Source: Streptomyces sp. A1136
GTDB lineage: Bacteria > Actinomycetota > Actinomycetes > Streptomycetales > Streptomycetaceae
Assembly (NCBI RefSeq): GCF_004795055.1
Contig: NZ_SSBJ01000033.1
Coordinates: 1 to 64,000 of the forward strand
Reading direction: 5' to 3'
Length of the DNA stretch: 64,000 nt
Shown: positions 8,418 to 16,562 of the stretch, piece by piece
How positions within the stretch are numbered: position 1 is the first letter of the stretch
How the letters are laid out: every line of letters begins with the position of its first letter
The notes under the pieces: generated by a model
Seen by the model: only the letters and a program-made list of their open reading frames with translations
The model's database searches: none
What the model was told of the DNA's origin: nothing
Translations under genes and position numbers: made by a program

Positions 8418-9209
8418 TAGGTGCCTGGCCGGCGCCGAGGCGGCGGCCTACAGCAGGGATGGGTTCCTTGCCTGACGAAGGGTGTTGAGTCGGCGGTAGC
8501 CTTCAGCCAGGACATGATCCGCTTGATCACCCACCGCCGAAGCCCTAGTCGCTTGTTCGGCTCGATGCATTTGCGGGCGATGCGGACGCCGATGCGTTTG
8601 CCGCGCACCCATTTTAGCATGCGAGGGACGTCGTATGCCTTGTCGGCGTGTAGGCGTTGGGGTGTGAAGTGGCGGCCGCAGTGGGGGTCGTGTCTCGTTT
8701 GGTGACCGAGCACCATGGGCTTCAGTGGCCGGCTGTCATGGGTGTTGGCGGCCGAGAGGGCGACGAGGAGGGCAGCCCGTTCGCGTCCGACAGGACGTGC
8801 ATCTTGGACCCCTTGAATCCGCCCCCGGTCCACGGGGCTCGGGCCTGTGAGTTCGCCCCCTTTTTTTACCCCTGACGTGGGCGGAGTCGAGGATCACGCG
8901 GGAGAGGTCGAGCAGGCCAGCATCGTCCAGGCGGTGCAGGATCTCCTGGTGGAGCCGGCCCTATACTCCGGCCCGCGGCCAGATCAGGAACCTGCGGTGC
9001 GCGGTGGACTTTGATACCCCGAAGCAGGGCGGTAGTGCCCGCCAGGCACAGCCGCTGACGAGCACGTAGATAGTCGCGGCGAACAGTGTCTCATCAGGCG
9101 TGTCCTGCGTCCCGGCGCCCTGAGGCCGCGCCCTCGACGGCGGGATCAGCGGCTCCGCGATCTCCCACAACCCGTCCCGAACAATCCAACTCCACGTACC
9201 CCGCTCCAT
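8418..9209 (-). pseudogene. Degenerate IS5-family transposase, copy 1
   Basis: Leftward reading gives an N-terminal region 'DGLWEIAEPLIPPSRARPQG' and 'YVLVSGCAWRALPPCFGVSK', interrupted by an in-frame TAG at 8961-8963 at the position that is Trp in copy 2. It is followed by frame-shifted pieces including 'DKAYDVPRMLKWVRGKRIGV'. The last conserved block (SWLxGYRRL) is out of frame and the C-terminus is missing. It is the same subfamily as the copy at 9272-10080 but divergent in sequence. The two lie head to head. I could not define its terminal repeats. Confidence 0.75.
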
Positions 9210-9250
9210 ACGAGGCTCAAGGACGCCTCACCACATGGGGCACGGTCTTA

Positions 9251-10090
9251 AGACCGTGTCCTACATGGCTTGTTGTCCGTTGTGCTCGTCATAGCGTTCC
9301 GGACGGGCTGTGGGAGATAGCAAAGCCGTAGCTGCCTCCTGCTCGCGTGCGGCCGCAGGGCGGTGGGGTCGCGAACATCAATGACGAGGCGGTGTTCGCC
9401 GCGATTGTCTACGTGCTGGTCAGTGGCTGCGCGTGGCGGGCGCTGCCGCCGTGTTTCGGGGCGTCGAAGTCGACGGTGCATCGCCGGTTCCTGATCTGGT
9501 CGCGTGCCGGTGTCTGGGGCCGGCTGCACCAGAAGGTGCTGGATCTCCTGGACGGCCATGGTCTGGTCGACCTGTCCCGGGCGGTCCTCGACTCTGCTCA
9601 TGTCCGCGCTAAAAAGGGGGCAACTTGCAGGTCCGAGCCCCGTGGACCGGGATATCCGGTTCTAAGATGCATGTCCTGTCCGACGCGGCAGGACTACCCC
9701 TACGCGTCGGACTCTCCGCGGCCGACACCCACGACAGCCAGGCCCTGAAGTCGATGCTGTCCCATTTCCACATGGGACACGAATCCCACGCAGCCGATTC
9801 CAAGCCCCAGCGCCTGCATGCTGACAAGGCATACGACATCCCTGAACTGCGGAAATGGCTTTAGGGCAAGCGCATCGGCGTCCGTATCGCGCGGAAAGGC
9901 ATCGAGTCCAGCGGGCGACTCGGGCGCCGCAGGTGGGCCATCGAACGGACCATGTCCTGGCTCACCGGCTACCGCCGGCTCAACCACCGCTACGAACGAA
10001 AACCGGGCAACTACCTGGCCTTTCTTGGCCTCGCCGCAGCCCTCTGCTGCTACAAACAGCTCCGCAAACTGACCATGTAGGACACGATCT
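9251..10090 (+). mobile_element. IS5-family insertion sequence, 840 bp, with TA target duplication
   Basis: The ends are 18-bp inverted repeats: left AGACCGTGTCCTACATGG (9251-9268), right the reverse complement of AGATCGTGTCCTACATGG (10073-10090), one mismatch. TA dinucleotides at 9249-9250 and 10091-10092 flank it as the target duplication. Removing the element restores the palindrome CGGTCTAGACCG. The size, TA duplication and DDE transposase fit IS5-type elements. The transposase inside is broken, so it could move only with help in trans. Confidence 0.8.
9272..10080 (+). pseudogene. IS5-family transposase of the 9251-10090 element
   Basis: The joined product reads 'RHSVPDGLWEIAKP', TAG at 9329, then 'YVLVSGCAWRALPPCFGASK' to 'LDSAHVRAKKG'. 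A frameshift near 9620 follows, then 'SGSKMHVLSDAAGLPLRVGL' to 'AYDIPELRKWL', TAG at 9862, and 'GKRIGVRIARKGIES' to 'LRKLTM'. The DDE residues are visible in 'LDSAHVR', 'DKAYD' and the E of 'IERTMSWL'. Two amber codons and one frameshift make it nonfunctional. The stop at 10078-10080 lies within the right inverted repeat, as is usual for compact IS5 elements. Confidence 0.8.
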
Positions 10091-10386
10091 TAGACCGCGT
10101 CGACGGGCGCCGTGGTGTAGGAAGCGCGACGTCGACGGCCCCGGCCCGGCCGGGGCGGGAAGCGGACCTCGATCGACTGCGGGGAGCGGACCCAGCCGAG
10201 CCACACCATCCAGTCGGCGCCCCGGAGCGGCGTTGCCTGCACCGCGGCCCGGCGCACCGGGGGGATCTCGGCAGGCTGCCACCACATCGGCCGAGAAGAA
10301 GCCCGAAGGCGATCTGCCGGCCATTCCACGCCGCTACCGCAGCCGGTGAGCTCCAGCGCCGGTGGTCGCCAGGTGAGTCCTGGCGC

Positions 10387-10839
10387 TTACTTCCCCGTCA
10401 GCAGGTCGCGAACGGTTTGATCGCGGAAGCTGAACAGCCCCTCGAGCATGTTCTTGGCGTCCTGCACCGTGCCCGGGAATTGCTCGCTCGGTTCGAAGTG
10501 GATGACGTCGCGCATTTCGACTCCGTCATCCACGGCGGTGAAGTGGTGCTGGTGGTGCCAGAACTTGAACATTCCGTAGTGATGGATGTCGACGAAGTAT
10601 TTGTACGGGTCGACGATGGTGATCTCGGTCATCGCGTAGATCTCGCTGCCGTCGCCCATGCCGTCCAGGTGTTCGACGATCAAACCGGGATAGATGTGAT
10701 CGGCCTCGGTCAAGATCGTAAAGCTGCCGCCGGGCGGCACGGTCTTGGCGTTGTTGCGTGGATCGGCGAAGAACTCCCACAGGTTCTCCAACGAGCACTC
10801 GAAGACGGCCTTGCGTTCAATGAAGGTGGCACGTGACAT
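10387..10839 (-). CDS. SRPBCC (START-like) ligand-binding protein
   Basis: The 150-residue soluble protein begins 'MSRATFIERKAVFECSLENLWEFFADPRNN'. That is the first strand plus the hallmark helix of SRPBCC/polyketide-cyclase-like folds ('V/A-x-W-x-F/L-x-DP'). It then runs through strands 'YKYFVDIHHYGMFKFWHHQHHFTAV' to a long C-terminal helix. Proteins of this fold bind hydrophobic ligands in a central cavity. The exact substrate is unknown, though the detoxification and polyketide-type neighbours are suggestive. No partner gene is directly adjacent. The ATG at 10839 follows the first base of a palindrome-rich 5' region. The gene appears intact. Confidence 0.65.
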   Translation of the reverse strand: MSRATFIERKAVFECSLENLWEFFADPRNNAKTVPPGGSFTILTEADHIYPGLIVEHLDGMGDGSEIYAMTEITIVDPYKYFVDIHHYGMFKFWHHQHHFTAVDDGVEMRDVIHFEPSEQFPGTVQDAKNMLEGLFSFRDQTVRDLLTGK

Positions 10840-10923
10840 GTGCGTTTAGCTCACTTTCCGATGTGATTTCCGATGTGATTTCCGGCCCTGATCGGGCTAC
10901 CACGAGCCGGCGAGTTGGCGCTG

Positions 10924-11098
10924 GGCCCGCGTGCTCGACCAGGGCCCGATGGACGCTGGCGCGGCTCGGGTACTGTCCCCGGAGCTTGCGGGTGGGGACG
11001 ACCAGGTCAGGTTGGACGGCCTCGACGGTCTCGCCTGCGGCCCGGCGTCGCAGCACGGTGTGCAGCATGTTGTCGGTGATGACCGAGGCTGGCCGCCC
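10924..11098 (-). pseudogene. C-terminal fragment of a serine recombinase/resolvase-like gene
   Basis: The leftward peptide 'GRPASVITDNMLHTVLRRRA' followed by 'AGETVEAVQPDLVVPTRKLR' and 'PSRASVHRALVEHAG' resembles the C-terminal helix-turn-helix tail of actinomycete recombinases (GRP-x-V-I motif, '...IPTGKRKGQ-PS-ASIYRALAEH' in relatives, from memory). No N-terminal catalytic part (Ser motif) is present. It is a short fossil next to other gene fragments at 11.1-11.3 kb. Confidence 0.4.
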
Positions 11099-11126
11099 GG
11101 TCCGTGAAGGGGTCGTCCGCCTCCCG

Positions 11127-11181
11127 GGGTCAGCCTGCGGCGCGGCGCAGGAGTGGTTCGGAGGTGTCCAGGAAGCGGTCG
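11127..11181 (-). pseudogene. Duplicated 3' tail of the short-chain dehydrogenase gene
   Basis: These 55 bases match the end of the SDR gene around 13319-13373 with only scattered substitutions, including the region coding 'FLDASETLLHR' and the stop. It is a detached copy on the same strand, about 2.2 kb from the intact gene. Confidence 0.6.
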
Positions 11182-11200
11182 TTGCCGTGCGCGGAGTTTC

Positions 11201-11272
11201 ACCGAGCGCCTCGCGGGTGGCCCCTTCAACCCCCGATCGACCACTACCTACGGCGGCGACGAGCGCGGCTTG
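11201..11272 (+). pseudogene. Duplicated 3' tail of the old-yellow-enzyme gene, inverted
   Basis: On the plus strand the bases encode a near copy of 'ERLERGGPFNTPDRATTYGG' plus 'DERG', the end of the OYE gene at 14305-15378, which is on the minus strand. Small indels shift the frame. Together with the SDR tail at 11127-11181 it shows that ends of both operon genes were copied or retained here in a new relative orientation. Confidence 0.6.
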
Positions 11273-11324
11273 ATCAGACCCCTGACGGTGCCGGGGTGGC
11301 GCCTGGTAGCAGCGTAGGACAGGC

Positions 11325-11792
11325 TCAGCGTGGCGGTCCGACGATCACCTGGCCGTAGAGGTCGGCGGCTTCGGCGAGCACGTCGCTTGAAATTTCGAAG
11401 CCCTCGGGCCGCTCAGTGGTGATGTCACGTCCTGCGTGGCGGAACATGCCCTCGATCCCCGAGGGGGTTGTGATCAGGAGGAGGTCCGCGGTGTCGGAGG
11501 TGATGCGGTAGCCGTGGGGCAGATTCCGGGGCAGGTAGACGATGCCTCCTTCGGAAAGTTCCATCTGCTCGTCGCCCACCCACAGCAGCGCGGAGCCCTG
11601 GATGAGGAGGAAGATCTCGTCTTCTCGGGTGTGCAGGTGAAACGGCGGGGCCTCCCCCTTCGTGACGCGGAAGCGGCCCACGGTGAGTTGACCGTCGGTC
11701 GCCTGTCCGTCGAGCAGGACCGCAAAAGTGCCGCCGTGCAGCCATTCAAGAGTCTGCTGCTGATCGGCCTGGGCGAGATAGGGCATGCTCAT
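11325..11792 (-). CDS. Cupin-domain protein
   Basis: The 155-residue product contains a single cupin barrel. Motif 1 is 'GEAPPFHLHTREDEIFLLIQG' (GxxxxxHxHxxxxE, metal ligands His, His, Glu at about residues 48-56) and motif 2 is 'GGIVYLPRNLPHGYRI' (final His ligand). Similar proteins are small dioxygenases, isomerases or sugar/quercetin-type enzymes; no substrate can be assigned. The ATG at 11792 is preceded by GAGAGGA at good spacing, so the long in-frame extension upstream is not likely to be translated. It lies downstream of the hydrolase-SDR-OYE operon, in the same direction but 580 bases away, so it is probably transcribed separately. Confidence 0.75.
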   Translation of the reverse strand: MSMPYLAQADQQQTLEWLHGGTFAVLLDGQATDGQLTVGRFRVTKGEAPPFHLHTREDEIFLLIQGSALLWVGDEQMELSEGGIVYLPRNLPHGYRITSDTADLLLITTPSGIEGMFRHAGRDITTERPEGFEISSDVLAEAADLYGQVIVGPPR

Positions 11793-12373
11793 CGGTCGTC
11801 CTCTCGACAGAAGCTGCTGAATCAGGCGGCGCCGCCGCCGGAACGAAAGAGCCTTGCCCACGACCGTGGGCGGTCCATCGTCGCCTTCGAACCGTCGGTG
11901 AACACGAACGCCATTGGAACCCTCGCGACCGGCACCGGTGAAGTCGGGCCTGCGGGTGCACACCGGCATCTGCTGGATACGGCCGATGCATTTCGGGATC
12001 TGCTCCCATGGCAGGTACGCCCGGCAGCATCCTGTGCGGTGCGCTGGTCACCCCCTCGCCCCAAAGAGCCGATGCCGGACAGATCCGTGAGTCGGCGCCC
12101 CGTAGAACCGTCATTCGGGAGCTGTCGGGGGCGGGCGCCTCCCGGCCGATGCGCGCCAACGGCCCGGTCACGGCCTGTCCCGTTCCATGAAAAGGTCCTT
12201 CTTTCAGCATGGCTCCCATGGCCGTATTCGGCATGTGATCTGCATGCCGGACAAGCCGACGGCCGGCCTGCGGGGCGCAGTTCCGTCCCTGGGTGGTCGC
12301 GTCCGGCCGTCAGGAAACACGTGAGGAGCCGGTTCATCGGGCCTCTGCTCGCAGCTGATGCTGGCCGGTCGGG
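11793..12373. other. Intergenic region with no convincing gene
   Basis: Open frames exist on both strands because of GC content, but none shows family motifs or the residue composition of the neighbouring genes. The cupin promoter probably lies at its left end. No hairpin of note. Confidence 0.5.
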
Positions 12374-13270
12374 TCAGCGCAGGAATTCCAGCAGCCGCGT
12401 CGTCAGCTCCTGCGGTACTTCTTCGGGCAGGAAGTGACCGGCTCCGGGGATTACCAGTTCGGTGACGTCGGTGGCCACCATGCGCATGGTCTCTGCGGGG
12501 ATGGTGCCTGTGCTGTACTGGCCGCCGATCGCCAGGACCGGGATGGTCAGTGGTCCCTGGTCGCGCCAGCGCTGGACGTGCTCGGCGGTGGTGTCGAGGG
12601 TGCGGTAGTACTCGAAGCTGGCGCGCCGGGCGGCCGGGTCGCGCAGGTGGTCGACGTACAGGTCTACGGCGTGCTGCGGGATGGCGCCGGGTGTGGCGGT
12701 CTTGGTGGCGAACTGGTGGCCGAAGTAGATCTCCTCGCGGCCGGCGATCAGGCGTTCGTTGAGGTCTGCGAGGCGGTTGATGACGAAGTGCGACATCAAC
12801 TCGTTGGTGGCCGGGTCCGTCAGCATCGGCGGGAACGGAGTGAGGCCGGGGAGGATTGACTCGGCGCCGACGAAACGGGTGACGCGGTCGCGGTGGGTTG
12901 CGGCCAGGGCGTAGGCGACCAGCATGCCCAGGTCGTAGCCGACGACGGCGAAGCGGTCGTGGCCCAGGCCGGTCATCAGCTCGGCCATGTCGTCGGCGAG
13001 GGTGAGGGCGTCGTAGCCGGTGGCGGGTTTGTCGCTGGCACCCATGCCACGCAGGTCGGGGGCGATGACGGTGAAGTGCTCGGCGAGGGTGGGCATGGCC
13101 AGGCGCCAGCTGTACCAGAACTGGGGCCAGCCGGGCAGGAGCAGCAGCGGCGGCCCGTCGCCGCCGACGACGGCGTGCAGGGTCACCTCTCCGGTGGTGA
13201 CGGTACGGCTGGTGAAGGTGTCGGTGAATCCGGCGGGCAGGCTCGGGACGTCGGTAACGGTGAACGGCAT
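12374..13270 (-). CDS. Alpha/beta hydrolase, epoxide-hydrolase-like
   Basis: The 298 residues match the epoxide-hydrolase branch of the alpha/beta hydrolase fold. The oxyanion motif is 'LLLPGWPQFWYSWR' (HGWP with His replaced by Pro, about residues 44-57). The nucleophile elbow is 'VVGYDLGMLVAYALA', whose Asp sits where GHDWG is usual. The catalytic His is in 'IPGAGHFLPEE' (about residue 281). The cap region spans about 140-210. The ATG at 13270 is 54 bases after the SDR stop on the same strand. It is third in the OYE-SDR-hydrolase operon, suggesting handling of reactive enone or epoxide compounds. Confidence 0.8.
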   Translation of the reverse strand: MPFTVTDVPSLPAGFTDTFTSRTVTTGEVTLHAVVGGDGPPLLLLPGWPQFWYSWRLAMPTLAEHFTVIAPDLRGMGASDKPATGYDALTLADDMAELMTGLGHDRFAVVGYDLGMLVAYALAATHRDRVTRFVGAESILPGLTPFPPMLTDPATNELMSHFVINRLADLNERLIAGREEIYFGHQFATKTATPGAIPQHAVDLYVDHLRDPAARRASFEYYRTLDTTAEHVQRWRDQGPLTIPVLAIGGQYSTGTIPAETMRMVATDVTELVIPGAGHFLPEEVPQELTTRLLEFLR

Positions 13271-13324
13271 GGGGGTCTCTCCTCGGGACGCGAAACGGGG
13301 CCTTGAAGTTGGCGGTTCCTGGGG

Positions 13325-14263
13325 TCAGCGGGTGGCGCGGTGCAGGAGTGTTTCGGAGGCGTCCAGGAAGCGGTCGGTGTAGTGCGTGTCGAGTCCGGCG
13401 CTTGGCCGGATGACCTGGGCTTTGTTGTTGAACATCAGGGCGGTGCGGCCGTTGAGGTCGTCGGCGAACAGCAGGGGGACGATCCTCGCCGCGTAGGTCT
13501 GGGGGGAGGGTCCGGCCAGTCCGACCACGGCTTCGGCCAGACGGTGCAGGAGGCTGCCCTCCCCCAGATAGTTGGAGCGGATATCGGTCTTGATCAATCC
13601 GGGGTTCAGGCCGAAGTACGCCGGCCCGGGCAGTCTGCGATTCCCTGCGAGCACGAGGATCTCGTTGCCGGCGACGGTGTTCATGTGCGCGGCCATCGGT
13701 TTGTACCCGTGCTCGGAGTTCAGGTCCTCGAGCCGGCCGGTGTTGCCTGCCCCCGGTGCTCCCATGATGAACACCCGAGCCTGGGGCGCACTGTCTGGGC
13801 GGGCGGTTCCCAGCCTGGGGCCGAGGCCCTGGAGGAGAGCGAGGCGGCTGAGGTAGCTGACGGCCAGGTCCCGCTCGATGCCTTCGGCGGTTTCCTCGCG
13901 GGTCTTGGCGGCCATGATCCCCAGCGAGAAGAAGGCGACGTCGTAGGTTTCCGCGGGAAGTTCCCTGCCCAGTCGGACCGCCTCGCGCATCGAGGACAGG
14001 TCCGCCTGGACGAAGGTGAGCCGGTCCGTGGGGTGGTCGCGGAAGGTCCGTCCCACCACGGTCACCTTGGCGCCGAGGGCCAGGGACTGCTGGGCCACCG
14101 CCCGGCCCAGACCGCCTGTCCCGCCGACGACGAGTACGCGCTTGGATGTGAGATCCAGCTGCTCGACGGAGGGGGCCTCGATGTTGGTCGTGCGGTCGAC
14201 GGCGCCGTTCAGTCGCATTTTGGACTTCTTCGGGGTTGCCGAGCTGTTGGGGCCAGCGTTCAT
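13325..14263 (-). CDS. Short-chain dehydrogenase/reductase (SDR)
   Basis: The 312-residue NAD(P)-dependent oxidoreductase has cofactor motif 'VLVVGGTGGLGRAVAQ' (GGxGGxG, about residues 42-57), an acidic/polar 'VQADLSS' after the third strand, and 'VFIMGAPGAG' at the catalytic-Ser strand. The usual YxxxK is not obvious ('EHGYKPMAAHMNTVAGNE' lies there). It resembles the retinol-dehydrogenase/WW-oxidoreductase-like SDRs. The ATG at 14263 has GAAGG nine bases upstream; a later Met (MRLNGAVD) is an alternative. It lies 41 bases after the OYE gene and 54 before the hydrolase. A stray copy of its 3' end sits at 11127-11181. Confidence 0.8.
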   Translation of the reverse strand: MNAGPNSSATPKKSKMRLNGAVDRTTNIEAPSVEQLDLTSKRVLVVGGTGGLGRAVAQQSLALGAKVTVVGRTFRDHPTDRLTFVQADLSSMREAVRLGRELPAETYDVAFFSLGIMAAKTREETAEGIERDLAVSYLSRLALLQGLGPRLGTARPDSAPQARVFIMGAPGAGNTGRLEDLNSEHGYKPMAAHMNTVAGNEILVLAGNRRLPGPAYFGLNPGLIKTDIRSNYLGEGSLLHRLAEAVVGLAGPSPQTYAARIVPLLFADDLNGRTALMFNNKAQVIRPSAGLDTHYTDRFLDASETLLHRATR

Positions 14264-14304
14264 TGCGGGTGCCTTCGTTCCTTGGTCCGGTTGCGTGTGT
14301 CGGG

Positions 14305-15378
14305 TCAGGGCAGGGCGGGGTAGTCGGTGTAGCCGCGCTCGTCGCCGCCGTAGGTGGTGGCCCGGTCGGGGGTGTTGAAGGGGCCGCCGCGTTCGAGGCG
14401 CTCGGGCAGGTCGGGGTTGGCCAGGAACAGGGCGCCGTAGGCGATCAGGTCGGCGGTGCCGTCCTTGATCAGGTCCAGCTCCTTTAGGCCGGTGGGCTCG
14501 GTGCCGGTGAACGGGTTGAGGATGAAGGTGCCCGGCCACTGGCGGCGCAGCCGAACCGTCAGCTCACGTGCTCCGGCGGACTCCATCTGGTGCAGATAGG
14601 CCAGCTTCAGGGGGGCAAGGGCTTCGACCAGGAGGGAGTACGTCATCCTCACCTCGTCCTGGTCGGTCTCGGAGATGTCGTTGAAGGGATTGCCGGGCGA
14701 CATACGGAAACCGACCTTGTCCGGCCCGATCGCCTCGGCCACGGCCTTCGCCGTCTCCACCGCGAACCGGATGCGGCGCTCCGGAGAACCGCCCCACGCA
14801 TCGGTACGCGTGTTGGAGTTCGGGGCGAGGAACTGATGGATCAGGTAGCCGTTGGCGCCGTGCAGTTCCACACCGTCGAAACCGGCCTCGACCGCGTTGC
14901 GGGCGGCGGTGGCGTAGTCGGCGATGGTCTGGGCGATCTCTGCCTCGGTCAGCTCGTGCGGGGTGACGAAGTCCTGCGGGCCCTGGTGGGTGTATACCTG
15001 CCCCGCGGCCTTCACCGCTGAAGGCCCGACGGGGGTCAGGCCCATCAGGCTCGGATGACCTACCCGCCCGGTGTGCATCAGCTGCAGGAAGATCACCCCG
15101 CCGCGCTCGTGGACGGCGCCGGTGACCTTCTTCCATGCCTCGATCTGCTCCTCGGAGTGGATGCCGGGGGTGTCCGGGTAGCCCTGACCGACCGCGGACG
15201 GCTGCGTGCCCTCGGTGACGATCAGGCCGGCACCGGCACGCTGGCCGTAGTAGGCGGCCATCAGCTCCGTGGTGGACAGGCCGCGCCCGTAGGCCCGGCT
15301 GCGGGTCATCGGCGCCATCACGATGCGGTTGGCCAGACGCGTGCCGGCCAGGTCGTAGGAGGCAAAAGCCTTGTTCAT
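14305..15378 (-). CDS. Old yellow enzyme family ene-reductase (NemA-like)
   Basis: The 357-residue FMN flavoprotein of the TIM-barrel OYE family reduces activated C=C bonds or nitro groups with NAD(P)H. Visible marks: 'RIVMAPMTRSRA' near residue 20-31, 'IFLQLMHTGRVGHPS' (about 95-110), the substrate-anchoring pair in 'FDGVELHGANGYLIHQFLAP' (HxxN), 'SNTRTDAWGGSPERR' and the C-terminal phosphate-binding 'DLIAYGALFLANPDL'. ATG at 15378 preceded by GAGGAACG. It is the first gene of the leftward OYE-SDR-hydrolase operon and is divergent from a MarR gene, with an operator-like palindrome between them. Such pairs usually respond to electrophiles. Confidence 0.88.
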   Translation of the reverse strand: MNKAFASYDLAGTRLANRIVMAPMTRSRAYGRGLSTTELMAAYYGQRAGAGLIVTEGTQPSAVGQGYPDTPGIHSEEQIEAWKKVTGAVHERGGVIFLQLMHTGRVGHPSLMGLTPVGPSAVKAAGQVYTHQGPQDFVTPHELTEAEIAQTIADYATAARNAVEAGFDGVELHGANGYLIHQFLAPNSNTRTDAWGGSPERRIRFAVETAKAVAEAIGPDKVGFRMSPGNPFNDISETDQDEVRMTYSLLVEALAPLKLAYLHQMESAGARELTVRLRRQWPGTFILNPFTGTEPTGLKELDLIKDGTADLIAYGALFLANPDLPERLERGGPFNTPDRATTYGGDERGYTDYPALP

Positions 15379-15431
15379 GTGGTCGTTCCTCGTTCGTACG
15401 GGCCCCTCGCAGGACCGCTGACATTCTGACG

Positions 15432-15451
15432 TTACCTGCTCGAACAAGTAA
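15432..15451. promoter_or_regulatory. Operator-like palindrome upstream of the OYE operon
   Basis: TTACCTG and CAAGTAA arms (one mismatch) flank CTCGAA, 54 bases upstream of the OYE start. The sequence TGTTCGAGCAG read on the minus strand here recurs exactly at the divergent marR-type start (15575-15585). Inference: both sites are bound by the 15574 regulator. Confidence 0.55.
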
Positions 15452-15565
15452 AGTCGCCTGGGCATTCCCGCCTCGTGCGGCGACTCGACTCGACTCGAGA
15501 GCGAGAGAAGGGTGGACTTCGTCCTGAGCCAAGCTCGGGCCTGGCCGGTCTGGAGCGATAGACTG

Positions 15566-15590
15566 GGATATAGATGTTCGAGCAGTTATA
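15566..15590 (+). promoter_or_regulatory. Second operator-like site at the marR-type start codon
   Basis: TATAGATG and CAGTTATA half-sites flank TTCGAG. The 11-base core TGTTCGAGCAG is identical to that in the site at 15432-15451. The ATG at 15574 lies inside it, so a bound repressor would block either transcription near the start site or an upstream leaderless start. Confidence 0.5.
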
Positions 15591-16173
15591 TGAAGGAGCG
15601 CAGCTTCACACGATCGGCGCCGACCCTGAGGCTTCCGGACCTGGCGCTGCCGAGGCGGCCGGCATGCCGCTGCCGCCGTCGGTCCAAGCCGGGCCGATGG
15701 CCCGTGCGATCTTCCGGGTGGCCCGGCTGCATCGCATGCTCGCTGGGCAGCTCCTGCGCCGGGTCGGCCTTCACCCCGGCCAGGAACTGGTGATGATGCA
15801 GTTGTGGGACCTTTGGCCGCAGCGCCAGATCGACCTGGTCCGGCTGCTCGGCTCGGACGCGGCCACCATGACCCGCACCGTCAAGCGGCTCGAACACGCG
15901 GGCTTCGTTCGCCGCCGCCCCAGTCCCACCGACAAGCGGGCGACCATCATCGAGCCCACCGAGGCCAGCCTGGCTCTGCGCCACCAGGTCGACGAGGTCT
16001 GGGCAGAGCTGGAGGAATACACGGCTGGGCAGCTGCCCAAGGAACGGCAGGCCGAGGCTGTCCAGATCCTGGAGCAGATCGAGGCGGGCCTGGCCCTCGC
16101 CGCGACCCGGCATGCGCAACAGGAACCCGGCTGCCAGGCGGCCTCGCCCACGGGGCAGGCCCATCAGGTGTAG
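15574..16173 (+). CDS. MarR-family transcriptional regulator divergent from OYE operon
   Basis: The product is 199 residues from ATG 15574, or 169 from ATG 15664, which starts just before the conserved first helix ('MARAIFRVARLHRMLAGQLL'). MarR winged-helix: 'RQIDLVRLLGSDAATMTRTVKRLEHAGFVRRR', wing 'SPTDKRATIIEPTEAS' with DKRA in place of the usual DRR. It is divergent from the ene-reductase operon across 195 bases that carry two sites with the same core, so it is the likely repressor of that operon and of itself. Because the operator overlaps the first ATG, the shorter start deserves consideration. No cysteine is prominent in the DNA-binding half, so the sensing chemistry is unclear. Confidence 0.82.
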   Translation: MFEQLYEGAQLHTIGADPEASGPGAAEAAGMPLPPSVQAGPMARAIFRVARLHRMLAGQLLRRVGLHPGQELVMMQLWDLWPQRQIDLVRLLGSDAATMTRTVKRLEHAGFVRRRPSPTDKRATIIEPTEASLALRHQVDEVWAELEEYTAGQLPKERQAEAVQILEQIEAGLALAATRHAQQEPGCQAASPTGQAHQV

Positions 16174-16478
16174 CCGACGCGCGGGTGGAAAGTGGCGCTC
16201 GATGCCTCGACCCGCGTTCCGACAACCCGGGCCTGTGTCGCGTCCCCGGCGTTGTCGTACCGGGGTCGGCCGCGCGCGGTGGTGTCCTCTTCGTCGAGAG
16301 GCGCGTCGGGCGGCAGCGTACCGCCGGTGATCTCTGCGAGCAGAGTCTCGTGGACGCGTTCGCGCAGGGCATGGGGATCACCGGTGCCGTGGCGGGTGTG
16401 GAGCGGTGTGCCGGCGTCCTCGGGAATGGCGTCCTCACTCGCGTTGGGACTGTTGTTCCGGCAACAGCCACTGTTCAC
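16164..16478 (-). CDS. Doubtful small hypothetical protein
   Basis: The GTG-started frame of 104 residues lies after the sensor kinase on the same strand. The middle ('DPHALRERVHETLLAEITGG' then 'LPPDAPLDEEDT') has amphipathic, protein-like composition, but I recognise no family. It overlaps the end of the MarR gene by 10 bases tail to tail. Kinases of this type normally have a response regulator here, and this is not one. Confidence 0.25.
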   Translation of the reverse strand: MNSGCCRNNSPNASEDAIPEDAGTPLHTRHGTGDPHALRERVHETLLAEITGGTLPPDAPLDEEDTTARGRPRYDNAGDATQARVVGTRVEASSATFHPRVGYT

Positions 16479-16562
16479 CAGGGGGCTGCCCTGGGGGCCG
16501 TGCGCGCCGCAGGGGTGACGGCCCGGTTCTTTCTGTGGCTGGCCCCGCCGCGCGAACAGGTG

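Noticed and set aside
11436-12437. A 333-codon rightward frame
   Set aside because: It overlaps the cupin gene antisense and then runs through non-coding sequence; composition is not that of a real protein.
14564-15532. A 322-codon frame overlapping the ene-reductase gene on the same strand
   Set aside because: Out-of-frame shadow of the OYE gene with Arg/Pro-rich composition and no motifs.
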